DNA from: Pleurotus djamor | Taxonomy: Eukaryota; Basidiomycota; Agaricomycetes; Agaricales; Pleurotaceae | Reading direction: 5' to 3' | Assembly: GCA_029747585.1 (NCBI GenBank) | Contig: JAPEVF010000184.1 | Coordinates: forward strand, 7,297 to 71,296 | DNA length: 64,000 bases | Shown here: positions 33,737 through 46,100 of the stretch, piece by piece | How positions within the stretch are numbered: the stretch's first letter is position 1 | How the letters are laid out: each line of letters opens with the position of its first letter | Notes under the pieces: generated by a model | The model's input: only the letters and a program-made list of their open reading frames with translations | Database searches by the model: none | Told to the model about the DNA's origin: nothing | Position numbers and translations under genes: made by a program

Positions 33737-36206
33737 ATGCCTGAACCCCAGATATGCAAGGTGCCACATCACGTATCTCTCGTGTTCGTGTAATTACTCA
33801 CCAACGCCCACTCCGCGACATTTCCACAGGCCACCTACAGCGGGATTCCTGTATATGAAATGTGCGTCGTATATGACGCGGCTTGACACGAAATCTAACT
33901 AGACTTGGCCATTTAGGATGTGCAAAGGCGTTGCCGTGATGCGCAGGCGCTCAGATTCATGGCTTAACGCGACGCAGATACTCAAAGTCGCAGGTTTTGA
34001 CAAACCCCAGCGGACACGCGTTCTTGAACGCGAAGTTCAGAAGGGGGAACACGAAAAAGTTCAAGGAGGATACGGGAAATACCAAGGTGAGGGATCCTTC
34101 CCAGCGTCCGGCCTTTCATTTATTCATTGTTTCTCAAGGCACGTGGATTCCGCTCGAGCGAGGCTTAGCACTAGCGAAGCAATACGGCTGCGATCATCTA
34201 CTGGAACCTATCATTAAATTTCAACCTGGTGCGAAGAGCCCCCCTTTGGCGCCNAAACATCTTGCGGCCCATCCCCCTTCGAAGCCAGCTCGCAAGCCAC
34301 CTGCATCTGACGCCGCGACGGCTGTAGCCACTCGATCATCTCGAAGACATGTTCCCGACCCGTTGAATACCGCGATAGATAAGGAACCAATGTCTCCCCA
34401 AGGTTCGGCGGACGGCTCTATGACTCCGTCTCCTACGGAAGCATCTTCTAGTTCTCGAACCCCTTCTCCGATACACAGCCCTGCACACTCACATGCCTCA
34501 CTTCCCGAAGACGATGGCCCCCTCACTGGACGCAAGAAGACCCAGATATCAGCTAATTCGCATGTTGATGAAGATATGTCAGAGGATGAGCTGCCTCACA
34601 AAGTCAACGGAACTCAAGATCGCCCGTACGGAGACCAGATATTGGAATACTTTATATCTGATAGCCAAGAAATNCCCCCCGCTTCTCTCCAGGCCTCCCC
34701 GCGACCTGAACCCGAATATGGCTATCGACGATGACGGTCACANCCCCCCTGCACTGGGCTTGCGCAATGGGTCGAATTCGCGTCGTCAAATATCTGCTAA
34801 CGGCAGGCGCAGATATATTCAAGGTCAATAAATCTGGACAGACCGCCCTCATGCGCAGTGTCATGTTTGCGAACAACTATGACGTTCGCAAATTCCCCGA
34901 GCTTTACGAGCTCCTCCATCGCTCTACCCTGAATATCGATAACTTCAATCGCACCGTGTTCCACCACATCGTCGATGTTGCCATGTCGAAAGGGAAAGTC
35001 CACGCCGCTCGATATTATATGGAGACAGTTTTAAACCGACTGTCCGAATATCCTAGAGAATTAACCGATATCGTCAATTTCCAGGATGAAGACGGCGAAA
35101 CTGCTCTGACCCTGGCTGCGAGATGTCGCAGTAAGCGACTCGTGAAGCTCTTAATCGATCACGGAGCGGACCCCAAAATTGCGAACAACGATGGAAAGAG
35201 TACGGAAGATTATATCCTCGAAGATGAACGATTTCGTTCTTCGCCTGTGCCTCCCTCGCGTACACAGTCAATGGCGTTTCGCAACGCTCAAGCTGCTCAA
35301 TCTTCATTCCCAAGTTCTCTTTTCAACGGAGCTCAGCAAAATGGAGCACCCACCATTCACTTTTCCGTTTCCGCGCAAAGGGCTAGCACTCGTTGTACCA
35401 ATGATATGGCCAACATGTTGGATAGCCTCGCGGCGTCATTCGACCAGGAACTTCATGATAAAGAGCGCGACACCGCACAGGCTCAAGCTCTTCTTTCCAA
35501 CATACAGCAAGAAATCTTGGAGAGTCAACGAACAGTCACCAACTTGAAGCTCCAGGCTGACAAGCTACCGTCGGCTAAGCAGAAGCTCGAGAATCTGAAA
35601 GGCGAACTGCTCTCCAAGATGGGCAAACGATACCGCCTAGGCTGGGAGAAGTGGTTGAAGGACGAGGAAGCCCGCGAGAAGGCTATTCGAACTGCTGGTA
35701 ATGGAGAGCTGGTAGTTCCACTTGAGGGCACTGTTCCCATAGCGGCCGATTCCATGCCTACTGACGGGGACGACATGGACAGTGATAAAACGAGGGGAAA
35801 GCGTAAAGCACCCCCCAACGGCCCTGAGGACATTTCCGATCTGCTTCAGCTCCACGCCGATATACCGAGAGACGAGGAAGGTCTGCGTCAGGCATGTGAA
35901 GCGTTGCGGCAGGATATTTCGCAGTTTAAGAAACGTCGCGTGGACCTATTCGACCGATTGGCCACCTTCCAGGCCGAAGCCGACACTAGTGCTCGAATGT
36001 CCGACTATAGACGTATCATTGGGATTGGTTGCGGAGGGATTCCACCGAGCGAGGTGGATCCTGTCCTTTCTATGCTTTTAGAGGTATGTTTCACTTACAT
36101 TATAATTGTCTTGCATACTCACTGAGAGTTACCCTAGACTTTGGAAGCTGAGGAACCGTCCACATCTAGTATTGCGTGGAATACGGGCAGGCCAATCATC
36201 GCTTGA
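33737..36206 (+). CDS. mbp1: Mbp1/Swi4-type APSES transcription factor with ankyrin repeats
   Basis: DNA-binding subunit of the MBF/SBF complex that drives G1/S genes through MCB-type sites. The start at 33737 gives MPEPQICK, spliced (intron 33761-33828) to [11 protein letters not shown] and, after a second intron, to [20 protein letters not shown] and [19 protein letters not shown], the APSES domain; after a third intron [17 protein letters not shown] closes it. A Ser/Pro-rich linker follows (34220-34670). Ankyrin repeats: [29 protein letters not shown] and [20 protein letters not shown] (34730-35170). A coiled coil (about 35450-35650) and a C-terminal helical heterodimer region end at TGA 36204-36206. 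About 740 residues. N at 34674 and 34743 are extra characters; the one at 34254 instead seems to stand for a real base. Confidence 0.9.
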
Positions 36207-36439
36207 GAGGCCTGCCTGATCTGTTTTTGTTTATTTAATTATTTAGTCGCTAGTCTGTGTAAGCTATCGTTCTTGACTCTGTTGTAGCTGTATTTCCCTG
36301 TCTGCCATCCAATGAACATTTCTTTCGAGATACCCTCTAATTTACGGTAATACCTCCTGAGCGTTACACAGACACGTGACCCCGCGTTCCTCCGCCGAAT
36401 TGTGTTCTCGTCTATTCACCAAACTCAAAACCCCCAAGA

Positions 36440-37736
36440 ATGTCTGTGTTCAGCCGGAGAGAACTCCTCCAGGCAGCGACAACCTCGCCGTGGACGAAAG
36501 ACTTTAGGCATCTTCGGGGATTTCCTCGTCACTGGCTCAAACGGTCGAACATCCGAGGCGACCCCGTCCTCAAGTCTGTCCGTCCCGCTGACCGGATTAA
36601 ATACTGGAATATCGTACCGGGAGACCAGATTCGCATTCTTGGTGACAAAAGTGGAGTTTTACGCGAGGTTCTCAGTATAAATCGTATCAGCAACAGGGTT
36701 TTCGTTCGTGGCGCGCCGAACGTGAGTCTTCATTTCTTTCTGGTGTTACTAGTGCTGGACAAGCTACTTTTCAGGCTGGAGAGGAAGTCAAGCCAGGAAA
36801 AGTTCCACAGAGCAAAAACTTCCACTATTCACGGTGCCAGCTCTTCGTTGGGAACTATGAATTTCCGCCCGAAAAAGGCTCTACGGAGGCTCGCGTGCTA
36901 CCGTTCGTCACTGTTGTCTTCCTCCGACTTGTATATCATCTCACCTCCGCTTCTGTTTTTTTCTTCTTCTTCTTCTCGGCAGTGTCTACGCGAAACGGAT
37001 AGGGACTTCCAAGCCATATTGGAACCGTCGGTGTCATCGTTACGAATGGGAACGCTTCGCGACACATATGGTCCCAAAAGTTCCTTACCTGAATACTGAG
37101 ACTGTAGGGATACCATGGCCTCGACCGGACAAACCCACTCTCGCCGAACGTATGTTTCACCCTTGTTCCTAGTCTTTGCACCTGCTGAGGGATTTATTAG
37201 CTGGACCCTACGATACGGAGAAGGACGTCGTGTCGAAGGTCACATACACCCCGCCGCAGTTCTCTTCTTCGCTGCGAGGACCTCTGCCCAGACCTCCCCC
37301 TGAGCAGCAATTTGTCAGAGCTGTCACACTCTCCACCAGCGACACGCTTGCCTTTGGGTCCAAACCCGTCGAAGTGTTCCTGTCGAAGGAATTGTCCAAC
37401 CCTCATTCACGCGCAAAGAAGCAGGCGAGATGGCAAGCTTATCAGCGGTATTCCCAAACTTTGCTGCAGGATTATGTCGCTGCGGAGCTCCGCAATCTGA
37501 ACGGCCGAACTGCCCGAGAGGCTAAGGCCGAGGCTGCGTGGAAGTGGCGGGCCAAGCTCGACGAATTGAAGAAGGAAAAGAGGAAGCAGAGGTGGAAGCA
37601 CAAGGCCAGCGTTGCGAAGGTGGAGAGGAAGAACGCGAGGAAGGCCAGGAAGGAGGTGAAACAGAGACAGAGACTCACTGCGTTGGTGCTGGAGAATGCG
37701 CCGAACCAGGTTATCCCAAAAGACATAGAGGCATAA
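36440..37736 (+). CDS. mrpl40: Mitochondrial large-subunit ribosomal protein uL24m
   Basis: Protein of the mitochondrial large ribosomal subunit with a KOW domain that contacts 23S-like rRNA early in assembly. The start at 36440 gives MSVFSRRELLQAATTSPW, an arginine-containing, acid-poor N terminus fit for mitochondrial import. The KOW segment reads NIVPGDQIRILGDKSGVLRE with INRISNRVFVRG after it. Introns at about 36722-36774, 36902-36980 and a short one near 37140-37195 separate AGEEVKPGKVPQSKNFHYSR, YAKRIGTSKPYWNRRC and LLAGPYDTEKDVVSKVTY. The C-terminal 100 residues are very basic and helical (KKEKRKQRWKHKASVAKVER), ending ...QVIPKDIEA at TAA 37734-37736. About 350 residues, longer than the bacterial protein, as is usual in fungi. 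Confidence 0.8.
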
Positions 37737-37896
37737 TCGTAGCATTCGTATTCGTATCCTCTGCAGCGCGACGTATCGCTTTATAGAGTGGGCGCTTAAT
37801 CTACCTTATTTAGTGTTTGTGACACGGTCATCTCAACTCCCGCCTTTTGTGGCATGCACCGAAGCTGAGGCTTCCTCCCTTTCTTCGGTATCAACC

Positions 37897-39521
37897 ATGC
37901 CATCCCTTGCCTCGCCTGAAGCACTCTACCATCCAATACCGCAGGCCCCAGTCGCCTCGCATCCCGTCACAACCCCTCCCGACGTCGAGATAGACGACGT
38001 CCTCGAGCTTCAGGAAGATGACAGTCTTCCCCCTCCGGCAGATCACCGCGCAGAGTCGCGAATACGCTGGATACACTTCGTGCTCGGTGCTGTGATACTT
38101 CTACCTTGGAACGGTGCGTATGCTGCTTCTGAATGTTGCGGCCAAGCGAGCTTAAGGTTGTTAGTGATGATCACCGCGACGCCATATTTCTTGTCGAGAT
38201 TGGCTGGATCACGGTACAGGGGTACCTTCAGTTCATACCTCTCGGTATCGTGTACGGCTTCGAATTTCATCTTCCTGGCACATGCAACGATTACATCCAA
38301 GAAGGTTATTCCGTTCAATGTGACCAATCATTTCACGTGTAACCAGTTTGCTAGGCCATCGCGTCGACTCGAATTCGCCAGTCAGCCGTCTGGCTAGTGG
38401 TCATGACGCTGCTGCTGACAATCAGCACTTTCTTCACTTTCTCCCCCGGAATATTCTTTGCTTTCGTGTTGCTTAATGGGATCATCCAATCCGCCGCTGG
38501 ATCGTATCTCCAGACTGCGACGATTCAGGTCGCGGCTCTGTTTGGACCCTCGACTGTGCAAGCCATGTTCACGGGGCAAGGTGCAGTGGCCGTAGTAGTA
38601 AGCGGTGTACAGGTCGCCAGTGCCATCGTATCAACCTGGGGAGCCACACAAGAAGCGATTGCGACATATACCCTCGGTGATGGTTCCGCAGAGGAACGTT
38701 CCGCGTTCATCTTCTTTACGCTGTCCACCCTTTTCCTCATATTCAGTATTGCGGCCCACGCGTATCTCATATCGATGCCAGCGTACAAGGTCGTCGCTGC
38801 GCCGTTAGAACACAAGGCAGTCACTGGCGTCACCTCCGAAGAAATCCAAGGTCTCGTATCTTCCGGACGACACGACCATCACGAGGAGAAGCAGCGGTTC
38901 TTCAAAGTGGCAAAATTGAACACGATTTACCAGATCGCGGTCGCCTACGTCTTCATTGTCACCCTGGTTCGTTCCTGAGTTTCTTCGAAGGTTCTATCCA
39001 CTTACACACCTCTGCAGGCTGTCTTCCCGCCTATCACCGCGCAAATACAGACTACGAACCCCACTGTGCACCCCCTGCTTTTTAGCTCCGTGCATTTCCT
39101 CATGTTCAACACTGGCGACTTCCTCGGCCGATACATTTGTTCCTTCCGTCGCTTGCTTATCTGGAACGAGAAACGACTTCTCCTCCTTTCATTGGCCCGC
39201 TCTGCTTTCATTCCATTATTCTTGATGTGCAACATACAATCCTCATCCACTAGAACACCCTCAACCCCAGTCATCAATTCCGACATCTTATTTATGCTCC
39301 TCCTCCTTGCATTTGGCACTTCGAACGGTTATTTATCCAGTCTATGTATGATGGCTGCCCCTTCTCTCGAACATAACCCTAGACTTCAAGGTCGTAGAGA
39401 ATATGTCGACATTGCGGCCACCGTTGGAACATTCTGTTTGGTTGGCGGACTTGCCATGGGTAGTATCGCCAGTTTCGCGGTTAGAGCTACAGTGTGTAAA
39501 TGTAACCCTTTCGTTTCGTAG
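37897..39521 (+). CDS. Equilibrative nucleoside transporter (ENT/SLC29 family)
   Basis: Membrane carrier for nucleosides or nucleobases, related to yeast Fun26 of the vacuole. The start at 37897 (MPSLASPEALYHPIPQ) leads to an acidic N tail, then the first span WIHFVLGAVILLPWN, the classic ENT signature ending in PWN. After an intron, VMITATPYFLSRLAG and FIFLAHATITSKK follow; then TLLLTISTFFTFSPGIFFAF, GIIQSAAGSYLQTATIQVAA, and PSTVQAMFTGQGAVAVVVSG, which holds the conserved G-x-G-x-A-G-like segment. A cytosolic loop rich in His and Glu (HDHHEEK) precedes the second half, HFLMFNTGDFLGRYICSFRR with the conserved D-x-x-G-R, and NGYLSSLCMMAAPS. It ends at TAG 39519-39521. About 460 residues, eleven spans expected. 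Confidence 0.85.
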
Positions 39522-39809
39522 AAGGCCATCATCGTAGTGTATTCCATCATATTAGTATCATCTCTCCCATGCAATTTATACCTATATGTACATCGGCTAC
39601 CTATCGTCTAAAGATACATCTTGAGACTATTGTTCGCAGTTTATGGGGGTACAATTCTTGAAAGCAATCGAGGTAATAAACATAAATAGTACACCGCACC
39701 CATACGCAAAACATGAACCATATCGAATGGAATAGAAATCATCATCATGAACACCAAGACGTGGTCACAGACCACCGGGACATCGTGAAAGTCGTCAATT
39801 GCTAAGCTC

Positions 39810-40768
39810 TCAATGAGCTGACAGCATCGGCTGCCAAGTTCCGAAGGAAATTTCTTCCAGATGATGTAGTTGAACACGATCCCAGGCAACGGGGATTATA
39901 TTAGCCTAAAAGGGTGGTGGGCTGTTCGTGATTGCGGAAAACGTGACAAGAAACGTGCAACAAACCTGAAGATAATGCACGCATGCCCTTGACACTCGTC
40001 GTGCGAGGGTGGACAGGCTTACGCGGCCATCATATTTGTCGAGTGGGATCTCGTATGTCATCGAGTTATAGCCAGTCCACTATGATGGAAAGGAGCATGG
40101 TTAGGGCAAGGGATGGACGAATGGCAGACCAATGAAAGAACACGTACTTTGATCTTCAACAAAATTCTTCCGCGGTGGTCGGGATGGAAATCATGGAAGG
40201 AGTAAGCATCGTTGTTGGATAGGCGTTGGTGTGACTGGGCCTCAGCCAAGTTGATCCCAGCGGTAAATGCACCTTTACGCTTGAATTTGATGTGAGGGGA
40301 GTTAGGACGGTAACCCTGAACCTCAAACGGCTGCGCGCGAGGATAGGATACAGAGGAGTAGCGGCGGCTGCGGCGACTGCTGACGCTCATACTAGGATGC
40401 ATCATTGGTGCTGCCGACATCGCCCTTTCATCGTAGTATCCGTCACGATAAGCACCGTCGTCGTACGCTGTGGCAGTCAATGAATGGGAGGACTAACAAA
40501 TTGTTTTTCTTGTGTGACATACCGTGCATTGGCACACCATGCCCTCCAGAGGGCGCATAGATGGGATATTGTTGAGGGGGGTACTGTATTTAAATAGTGA
40601 GTTAGTTCCCTTCAAAAGGTACTGGACACTCACATCTGCGCCCATCATCATCGAGTCGCCACCGCCACCGTATACACCTGGATCACTGTAAGGGTACGGC
40701 GTTGGCGCGTAGGACATGGATCCGCGACGGGAAATTTGTCTGCCCATATCGTATGCCGAATACGCCAT
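39810..40768 (-). CDS. Small basidiomycete protein, DUF6741-like
   Basis: About 240-residue soluble protein with no proven function. The start at 40768 gives MAYSAYDMGRQISRRGSMSY, followed by a Tyr/Gly/Pro/Met-rich low-complexity N half (GVYGGGGDSMMMGAD). The C half is a folded domain: RPNSPHIKFKRKGAFTAGIN, DAYSFHDFHPDHRGRILLKI, then, after an intron, WTGYNSMTYEIPLDKYDGRV and LARRVSRACVHYLQ, and after a last intron (about 39910-39966) ANIIPVAWDRVQLHHLEEIS and FGTWQPMLSAH, ending at TGA 39810-39812. The family name is from memory of similar agaric proteins and is moderately sure; the gene itself is clear from five consistent exons. Confidence 0.65.
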
Positions 40769-40880
40769 CTGAGCTGTAAGGAAGAGAAGTAGGGAGCAAG
40801 AAAGCGAAGAAGGTTGTTCTTTGAGTTATTGGAGTTCTTTGAGTGGATTTGAGTTAATTGGCGTCCGGATGATATCCACC

Positions 40881-40890
40881 GTATATATAG
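40881..40890 (-). promoter_or_regulatory. TATA box of the DUF6741-like gene
   Basis: CTATATATAC on the minus strand, 113 bases ahead of the ATG at 40768. The position and perfect core make this one of the clearest core promoters in the window. Confidence 0.5.
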
Positions 40891-43347
40891 TGGTTTAGTC
40901 GAGTGGCGACAATGAGGCCGGAGTGTCTCGTTTCTCCACGAACGCCTCGAGGTTGCTTCGAGGTCTATGATGTGACTTTTGAGATCGAACTCATTCCCAT
41001 GCTTGTTAGGGGGCGTTTCGGCACGTAAGAGCTATTCAAGTCTCCCCGGTCCTTCACGCATGATCTGGGGTTCGAAGCAGGACAAAGCAGCTGAGTGACG
41101 GCCCCAGGCCCGCGGCAACTGAGTTTTCCACTGGGATCCTATCGATATAAGGACATCATATCCAAAGATATTTCGAAGATCTAGAGAAAGAATTTCAGTT
41201 CAGCCTATCCCGTTCGCAACGCAAAAGTGACCATGGACTTTACAAGGAACATTCACGATTGTGGTTGGCAGTCAATTGTAGAGTTTGGACGCTCGTAGGC
41301 GCCCGTGAAGTTAGCTGGAACAAACTTTGTTGCAACTTGGTCGTAACTTGCTCTGTGCTCAGTCGCCTCGCCTCTTTCGCCTCCATTTCTGTGTAGCTTG
41401 AGTGGACGCTTCTGTAATGGCCGAGCGATCTCGTTCTTGGTCCTTAAGCTTCCTTTCGTATGGACCCGAAGAGTCACGAACAGCTCGGACGGGACCTGTT
41501 AAACGTTGACCAACAATGTGTGCTAGGCATTGCTGTCGTCAGCGAATCTATGCTACGGAGCATCCAAGGGCTCCAGGGACTTACGCTATTGGAAGTATTC
41601 CAGACATAGTGACGACTTGCCTCGTCCTTTATATGCAGTATCCTCGCCTTCAAATCGTGGACAAAATACGGATTTGCGCTCTTCAAAGTACGGTCCGCTT
41701 AGTACCAGACACATCGCGACACTCCGCTGCGCCCACTCACCATTCTGAAACGGGGAGCAGCGGTTCACGCTTCCCCTGTACACGTTATTTTATCTTCATC
41801 ACTGCGGACGTACTTGAATTTGCTTCCTCAATCACCTATACTAGCATTGCATACTTTCTCGCAGTCAAACTAGGATTTCCTACTCTAAAACGGGATTTGT
41901 CTCCGCTCCGCCTGCTTTCTGCGTATGGTCTCGTTCGGACGACCTTATGCGACCTTACGGCTTTCTGCATGGGCGCAGTCTCAGTCCAGTCGGTCAGTCG
42001 CTGTAAGATTGTGCCTCCAGCAGCATACCCTCAACCTGAAAGAATTTTCTCGATTCTACTAGGTTCTCTTGTGTATGCCTGAAACGATCGCTCACTAGCC
42101 CTTACCCTCCTACATCATTTTACAGGTTGCGCCTGGGTCTGCTGGCACGGCTAGGAGTACGCAGTAATGACATGGCCCCATTTCACATCGTGTCTCAAGA
42201 TGTGATCTTTCCTCGTCTTTCGGTTCCTCGTACATCCCCACAGGTAACTGGGATTCGTCAAGCAACTGTTCACGGGTGCATAGTCTACAAAAATCGAAAA
42301 CGCCGGCTGGGTTGGCGCTCCGTCGCCTAGCTCCCTTGATTCGCAAGTCATGTGTTGAACGTCTTCCAAGAGGTCTATAGGGAATTTCCGAAGAGGCCGA
42401 ACGGTGGTTTTCTCCCCATCGTGTGGACTCGCATTTCACCACGCACCACCCACATAGCGTAAGAACTCAGTGTTTCCACAGCCACACCGTTTCTGATGCC
42501 TTCCATGACAGGGTGGCGATAATTAATTCCTATGGCGAGTCCTCGATGCCCATCTATGATTGGCCATTGCAAAGCCATGGGCTGCAGCATTGGAACCACG
42601 CCCAAACAGGACTACATGCTTCTCGTTTAACCTTTTGGGTCTTGCGTGGGGGAGCATTGACGGTTGTACTCGGGCTACAAATTCGTCGCCAGTATATATT
42701 CGAATCATCAAAAGATTGATCTCGAGTGCTATTCGTAGTGCGTCCCCATTGCGACCCTCCCTTTTCGAGCCAACGCGTCAGCTGAAACCCAAGATGCCGA
42801 CATGGGCGGAGGACACAATTATGACATGCCGATACGACTCGCAATATGTTCGCTGCGCCGTATCTTCTAGACACGTTCGTTAGGGCTACCTCGGAAGAGA
42901 AATAACCAGACTCTCAAGACATTGGTGTCAGACTGCCAGTGAACCAAGTGGTAACTTAGTGCTCTTATCTGATCATGTCATTTTCCTTGACGACCGTTTT
43001 ACAGATCCTAGAGAAGGACATAAGAAACGTATTCATCCTTATACTTGGACGTGCTAAGTTTGGTTCGACTGGATGATCGGGTATCACCGCTTGAAATCTT
43101 TCCGTCAGGTGAGACCTAGGTTTTAAAACGTGGCCCCCAGGATCACCATTGACAAATGATCATATCTTAAAGCGGTTGAGCGATGATTACAGATCCCAAT
43201 AAGCCTTTGTCCCACTGGAGCACTGGAGGCTACGGAATATGGATCAAACTTTCTCTGGGCCACGTAACGCGATAGGCACGCAGCCAACCTAAACATGACA
43301 ATTTCGCTGATGATCTCTGCTTCGCTCGTTCCCATGGGACACCGACT
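40891..43347. other. 2.4 kb stretch with no assigned gene
   Basis: No family recognised on either strand. The only stretch with a coding look is 41516-42883 on the plus strand, listed separately. Confidence 0.4.
41516..42883 (+). pseudogene. Possible decayed membrane-protein gene
   Basis: An open frame of 188 codons at 41516-42082 contains hydrophobic runs (ITADVLEFASSITYTSIAYF, RLLSAYGLVRTTLCDLTAFC), and short frames downstream (42560-42883) continue with hydrophobic and basic pieces. Possible intron sites exist but no single consistent reading emerges, and I cannot place it in a family. It could be a decayed multi-span protein, or a real gene with many introns that I could not join. Confidence 0.2.
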
Positions 43348-43356
43348 TGCGTTGAA

Positions 43357-43365
43357 TATATAAAG
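43357..43365 (+). promoter_or_regulatory. TATA box of the FAD-linked oxidase gene
   Basis: TATATAAAG about 50 bases ahead of the ATG at 43413, a textbook spacing for a fungal core promoter with a short leader. Confidence 0.55.
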
Positions 43366-43412
43366 GGCTTCTCAAGGAGGTCCGAATCGGCAGCTCAGCT
43401 AGAAGATTAGAC

Positions 43413-45289
43413 ATGTCTTCTCCCACTCTTACCAAAGACTTCTCTGGCGATATCGTCACCCCCGATCATCCTGAATATACCAAAGCAATCGCGCGTTGGG
43501 CTATCAATGCAGAACGCAAAGCAAGAATCGTCGCTTTCGTGAAGGACACCAAAGACATCGCAACTGCGATCAAATATGCTCGAGATAACGGACTTTCACT
43601 CGCCATTCGTGGTGGTGGTCATAGTTCCTTTGGAGGTACGCAGTCTCGGGAATGATGTATCGTTTTGGTTGTGCTTACCGCGCTTTTACAGCGTCATCGG
43701 CTGAGGATGGCCTCGTCATCGACTTGTCTCGCTACTTCAATACGACGCGCGTTGATCCTGAGAACAAACTTGCTTATGTCGGTGGTGGAGCCGTATGGGC
43801 TACCGTTGATAAGGCTGCCATCGAACATGGTCTTGCCACCGTTGGTGGATCGGTCAACCATGTACGTATTCCTGAATATAGCGTTTTGCGTCGACTTGGA
43901 TTGACGAGCGTTAATTTATTGATTTAGACTGGTGTTGCTGGGTAGGCGTAGTATTGACTTGCTTGCGCAGTGTTGATCAGCTTCTTTCGCGATAGTCTCC
44001 TTCTCGGTGGAGGATATGGATGGCTTTCTGGGTTGCATGGGATGACCATCGATAACCTCGTCCAGGTATATTATTAGTCATTGCGCTTCTTCTCGCACGG
44101 GGATTACTTACCCGGGCCTGTCTTTCCTACTAGGCGACCATTGTGACAGCGAAGGGCGAAACGGTCATTGCAAGCGAGACTGAGAACTCCGATCTACTCT
44201 GGGGTCTCAGAGGTGGTGGCTGCAACTTTGGTGTACTAGTTGAAGCTGTCCTGAAATTGTATCCTCAACGAAGGACCGTCTTCGGTGGCCTCGTGGTCTT
44301 CAAGCCCGACGTGTTTGATGACTTGATGACCCTCACTGATAAGTGGTGGACCAAGGGGACGACTGGTGATGCCGGTATGCATCATATTCTCACTGTGGCA
44401 CCCGATGGTTCTGGAGTAAGTGCTTATTTCCACATCTAAGATGTACTTTCACAACGTCACTTCATTTCTTCATTTAGCCTAGCATCGCCGTCATCCTCTT
44501 CTATAATGGGTCCGAAGCTGAAGGAAGGGAATACTTCGAAGATTTCTATGCTCTCAGTGAGTAGACCAAGGCCTCGTCAACGAGCCAATCACATTGAATT
44601 GGCGCAATAGAGCCCGTCATGGACATGGCAAAGGAGATCCCCTACGAAGGGGTTAACGCTATGCTCGTGCGTACGACTATGCAAATGGCGACAGTGACGC
44701 ACTGACACTCGGTTTTCATAGAACCCGATGGTTGACCATGGCCAAGGTCGTTATATGAAGGGAACATTCTTCAATTCGGTTGATCGTGATTCTATGCGCG
44801 ACGCGTGGAATTGCGCCGTCAAGAATAGTACTGGCGAACACACCGGTGCCGTCATATTCGAGTATATCCACCAAGCGAAAGTTGGCTCAGTCCCCAAGGA
44901 CGCCACTGCTTATTGCAACCGTGGTGGTATGAACATGATTACAAGTTGGACATGGCGTACCAACACATCCGAGAACATTGATCATGCAAAACTTGCTGGA
45001 CGGGCCATCGTCGATATCGTCGCTCGTGGTCAGCATTCACCCGCGGCTGGATATGGTAACTACGGTAAGAGTTTCCCTCCTTCCCCACTGTTCAGCGTGA
45101 GGTCAGCTTGCTCACCAATCGTTAGACCACGACGTTATTGATGTCCCCCACCATGAAGACGAGACTTCCGCGATCAAGGGTGTTGCTGAAGTGCTTTTCG
45201 GTGACAACTATCCGAAGCTGCAAACTTTGAAGGCCAAATATGACCCCGACGTGATATTCAACAAATGGTTCGTCATTTCGCCAGCGTAA
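43413..45289 (+). CDS. FAD-linked oxidase of the berberine bridge enzyme type
   Basis: Flavoprotein of the PCMH/BBE superfamily (related to 6-hydroxynicotine oxidase and glucooligosaccharide oxidase) that oxidises an alcohol or amine with oxygen. The start at 43413 gives MSSPTLTKDFSGDIVTPDHP with no signal peptide, so it is probably intracellular. The FAD domain shows LAIRGGGHSSFGG, with the His that binds FAD covalently, then LVIDLSRYFNTTRVDPENKL, GGSVNHTGVAGLLLGGGYGW and SDLLWGLRGGGCNFGVLVEA. The second covalent Cys of bicovalent members is absent (Leu in GLLLGGGYG), suggesting a single His linkage. The substrate domain follows over introns near 43875, 44070-44133, 44415-44480, 44560-44610 and 44670-44720. 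The BBE C-terminal motif is YDPDVIFNKWFV, shifted from the usual N-P-x-x-x-F. It ends at TAA 45287-45289. About 455 residues. Confidence 0.85.
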
Positions 45290-45424
45290 ACCTAGCTAGG
45301 AGGGAGCCGTAGATAGATTTTAGAGGACAGGATCGACTGTCTTGGAATTAGTAGTAATGACTCTTTATAATAAAGCGTTTCCCGTCGCGTCTACTCAGCG
45401 CCTAAGAAAAAAGCATAACCCAAA

Positions 45425-45460
45425 AAAATAGGCTCGTTACCGAAAATAGGCTCGTTACCG
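45425..45460. repeat. Two tandem copies of a 17-18 base unit
   Basis: AATAGGCTCGTTACCG occurs twice in immediate succession, joined by AA. It sits between the oxidase gene and the mobile DNA. Possibly a slippage event or a duplication left by a mobile element. Confidence 0.7.
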
Positions 45461-46093
45461 ATTGGGGTGAAGATTCCTGAGACTGTGTGGTTTTGTTTGT
45501 AAAACTACACAACAAGGTTTTTGTCCATCCGGAAAAGTGTTATCGTTCCCTATCTTTTCTCCTGGATTTCTCCTATTTCTCCCTCGGCAAGCGCCATTTG
45601 AAGTCTCGGAAAGTTCCTAAGGTCGAGTGTTATATACCCGTGAATCAGGATTTGCCATCCTTTCCTTCCTCCCCCCATCATCGCATGCCAGTCGTGGTAA
45701 CAGAGGTGATCCGTTGAGTACAAGGTTGGTCTTGTGTTCGTTCACGCTGTGTATGTCATTGATTAAGAGTGTTCAAGCTAGAATCGGGGGGGAACGGAGG
45801 GAGAAAAACTGGTCTCCTTGAAGGACTCGTCCATGTCTTCTTAGGAAGCCATCTCGTCCCGGATCTTGGAATGTTTGTGCTGTCGTCATATGATTGGTTT
45901 TGGAAGTCCAGAACTTGGACCATAGGAAGGTTCTAGAGAGAGGTGCGTATTCGTATGTTCTACGTCATCAAGCGAGGTAACTTATGACACGCGCGGGTAG
46001 TGAATGACGTTTACATGCGCGTCATCCTTAGGATTGTCTGGTTGTGCTCTATCTCAGTAATTATCAGTACTCGTATTTTGGGAGGCCCTTCTG

Positions 46094-46100
46094 TATAAAG
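46094..46100 (+). promoter_or_regulatory. TATA box of the Helitron ORF
   Basis: TATAAAG 37-43 bases ahead of the ATG at 46137. Matches a core promoter; could belong to the element or to captured host sequence. Confidence 0.4.

Noticed and set aside
34254..34254. Extra-base artefact in mbp1 like the other N
   Set aside because: Here the frame is the same on both sides with the N counted, so it probably stands for a real base.
35074..35855. Minus-strand frames inside mbp1
   Set aside because: Antisense shadows of a long conserved exon.
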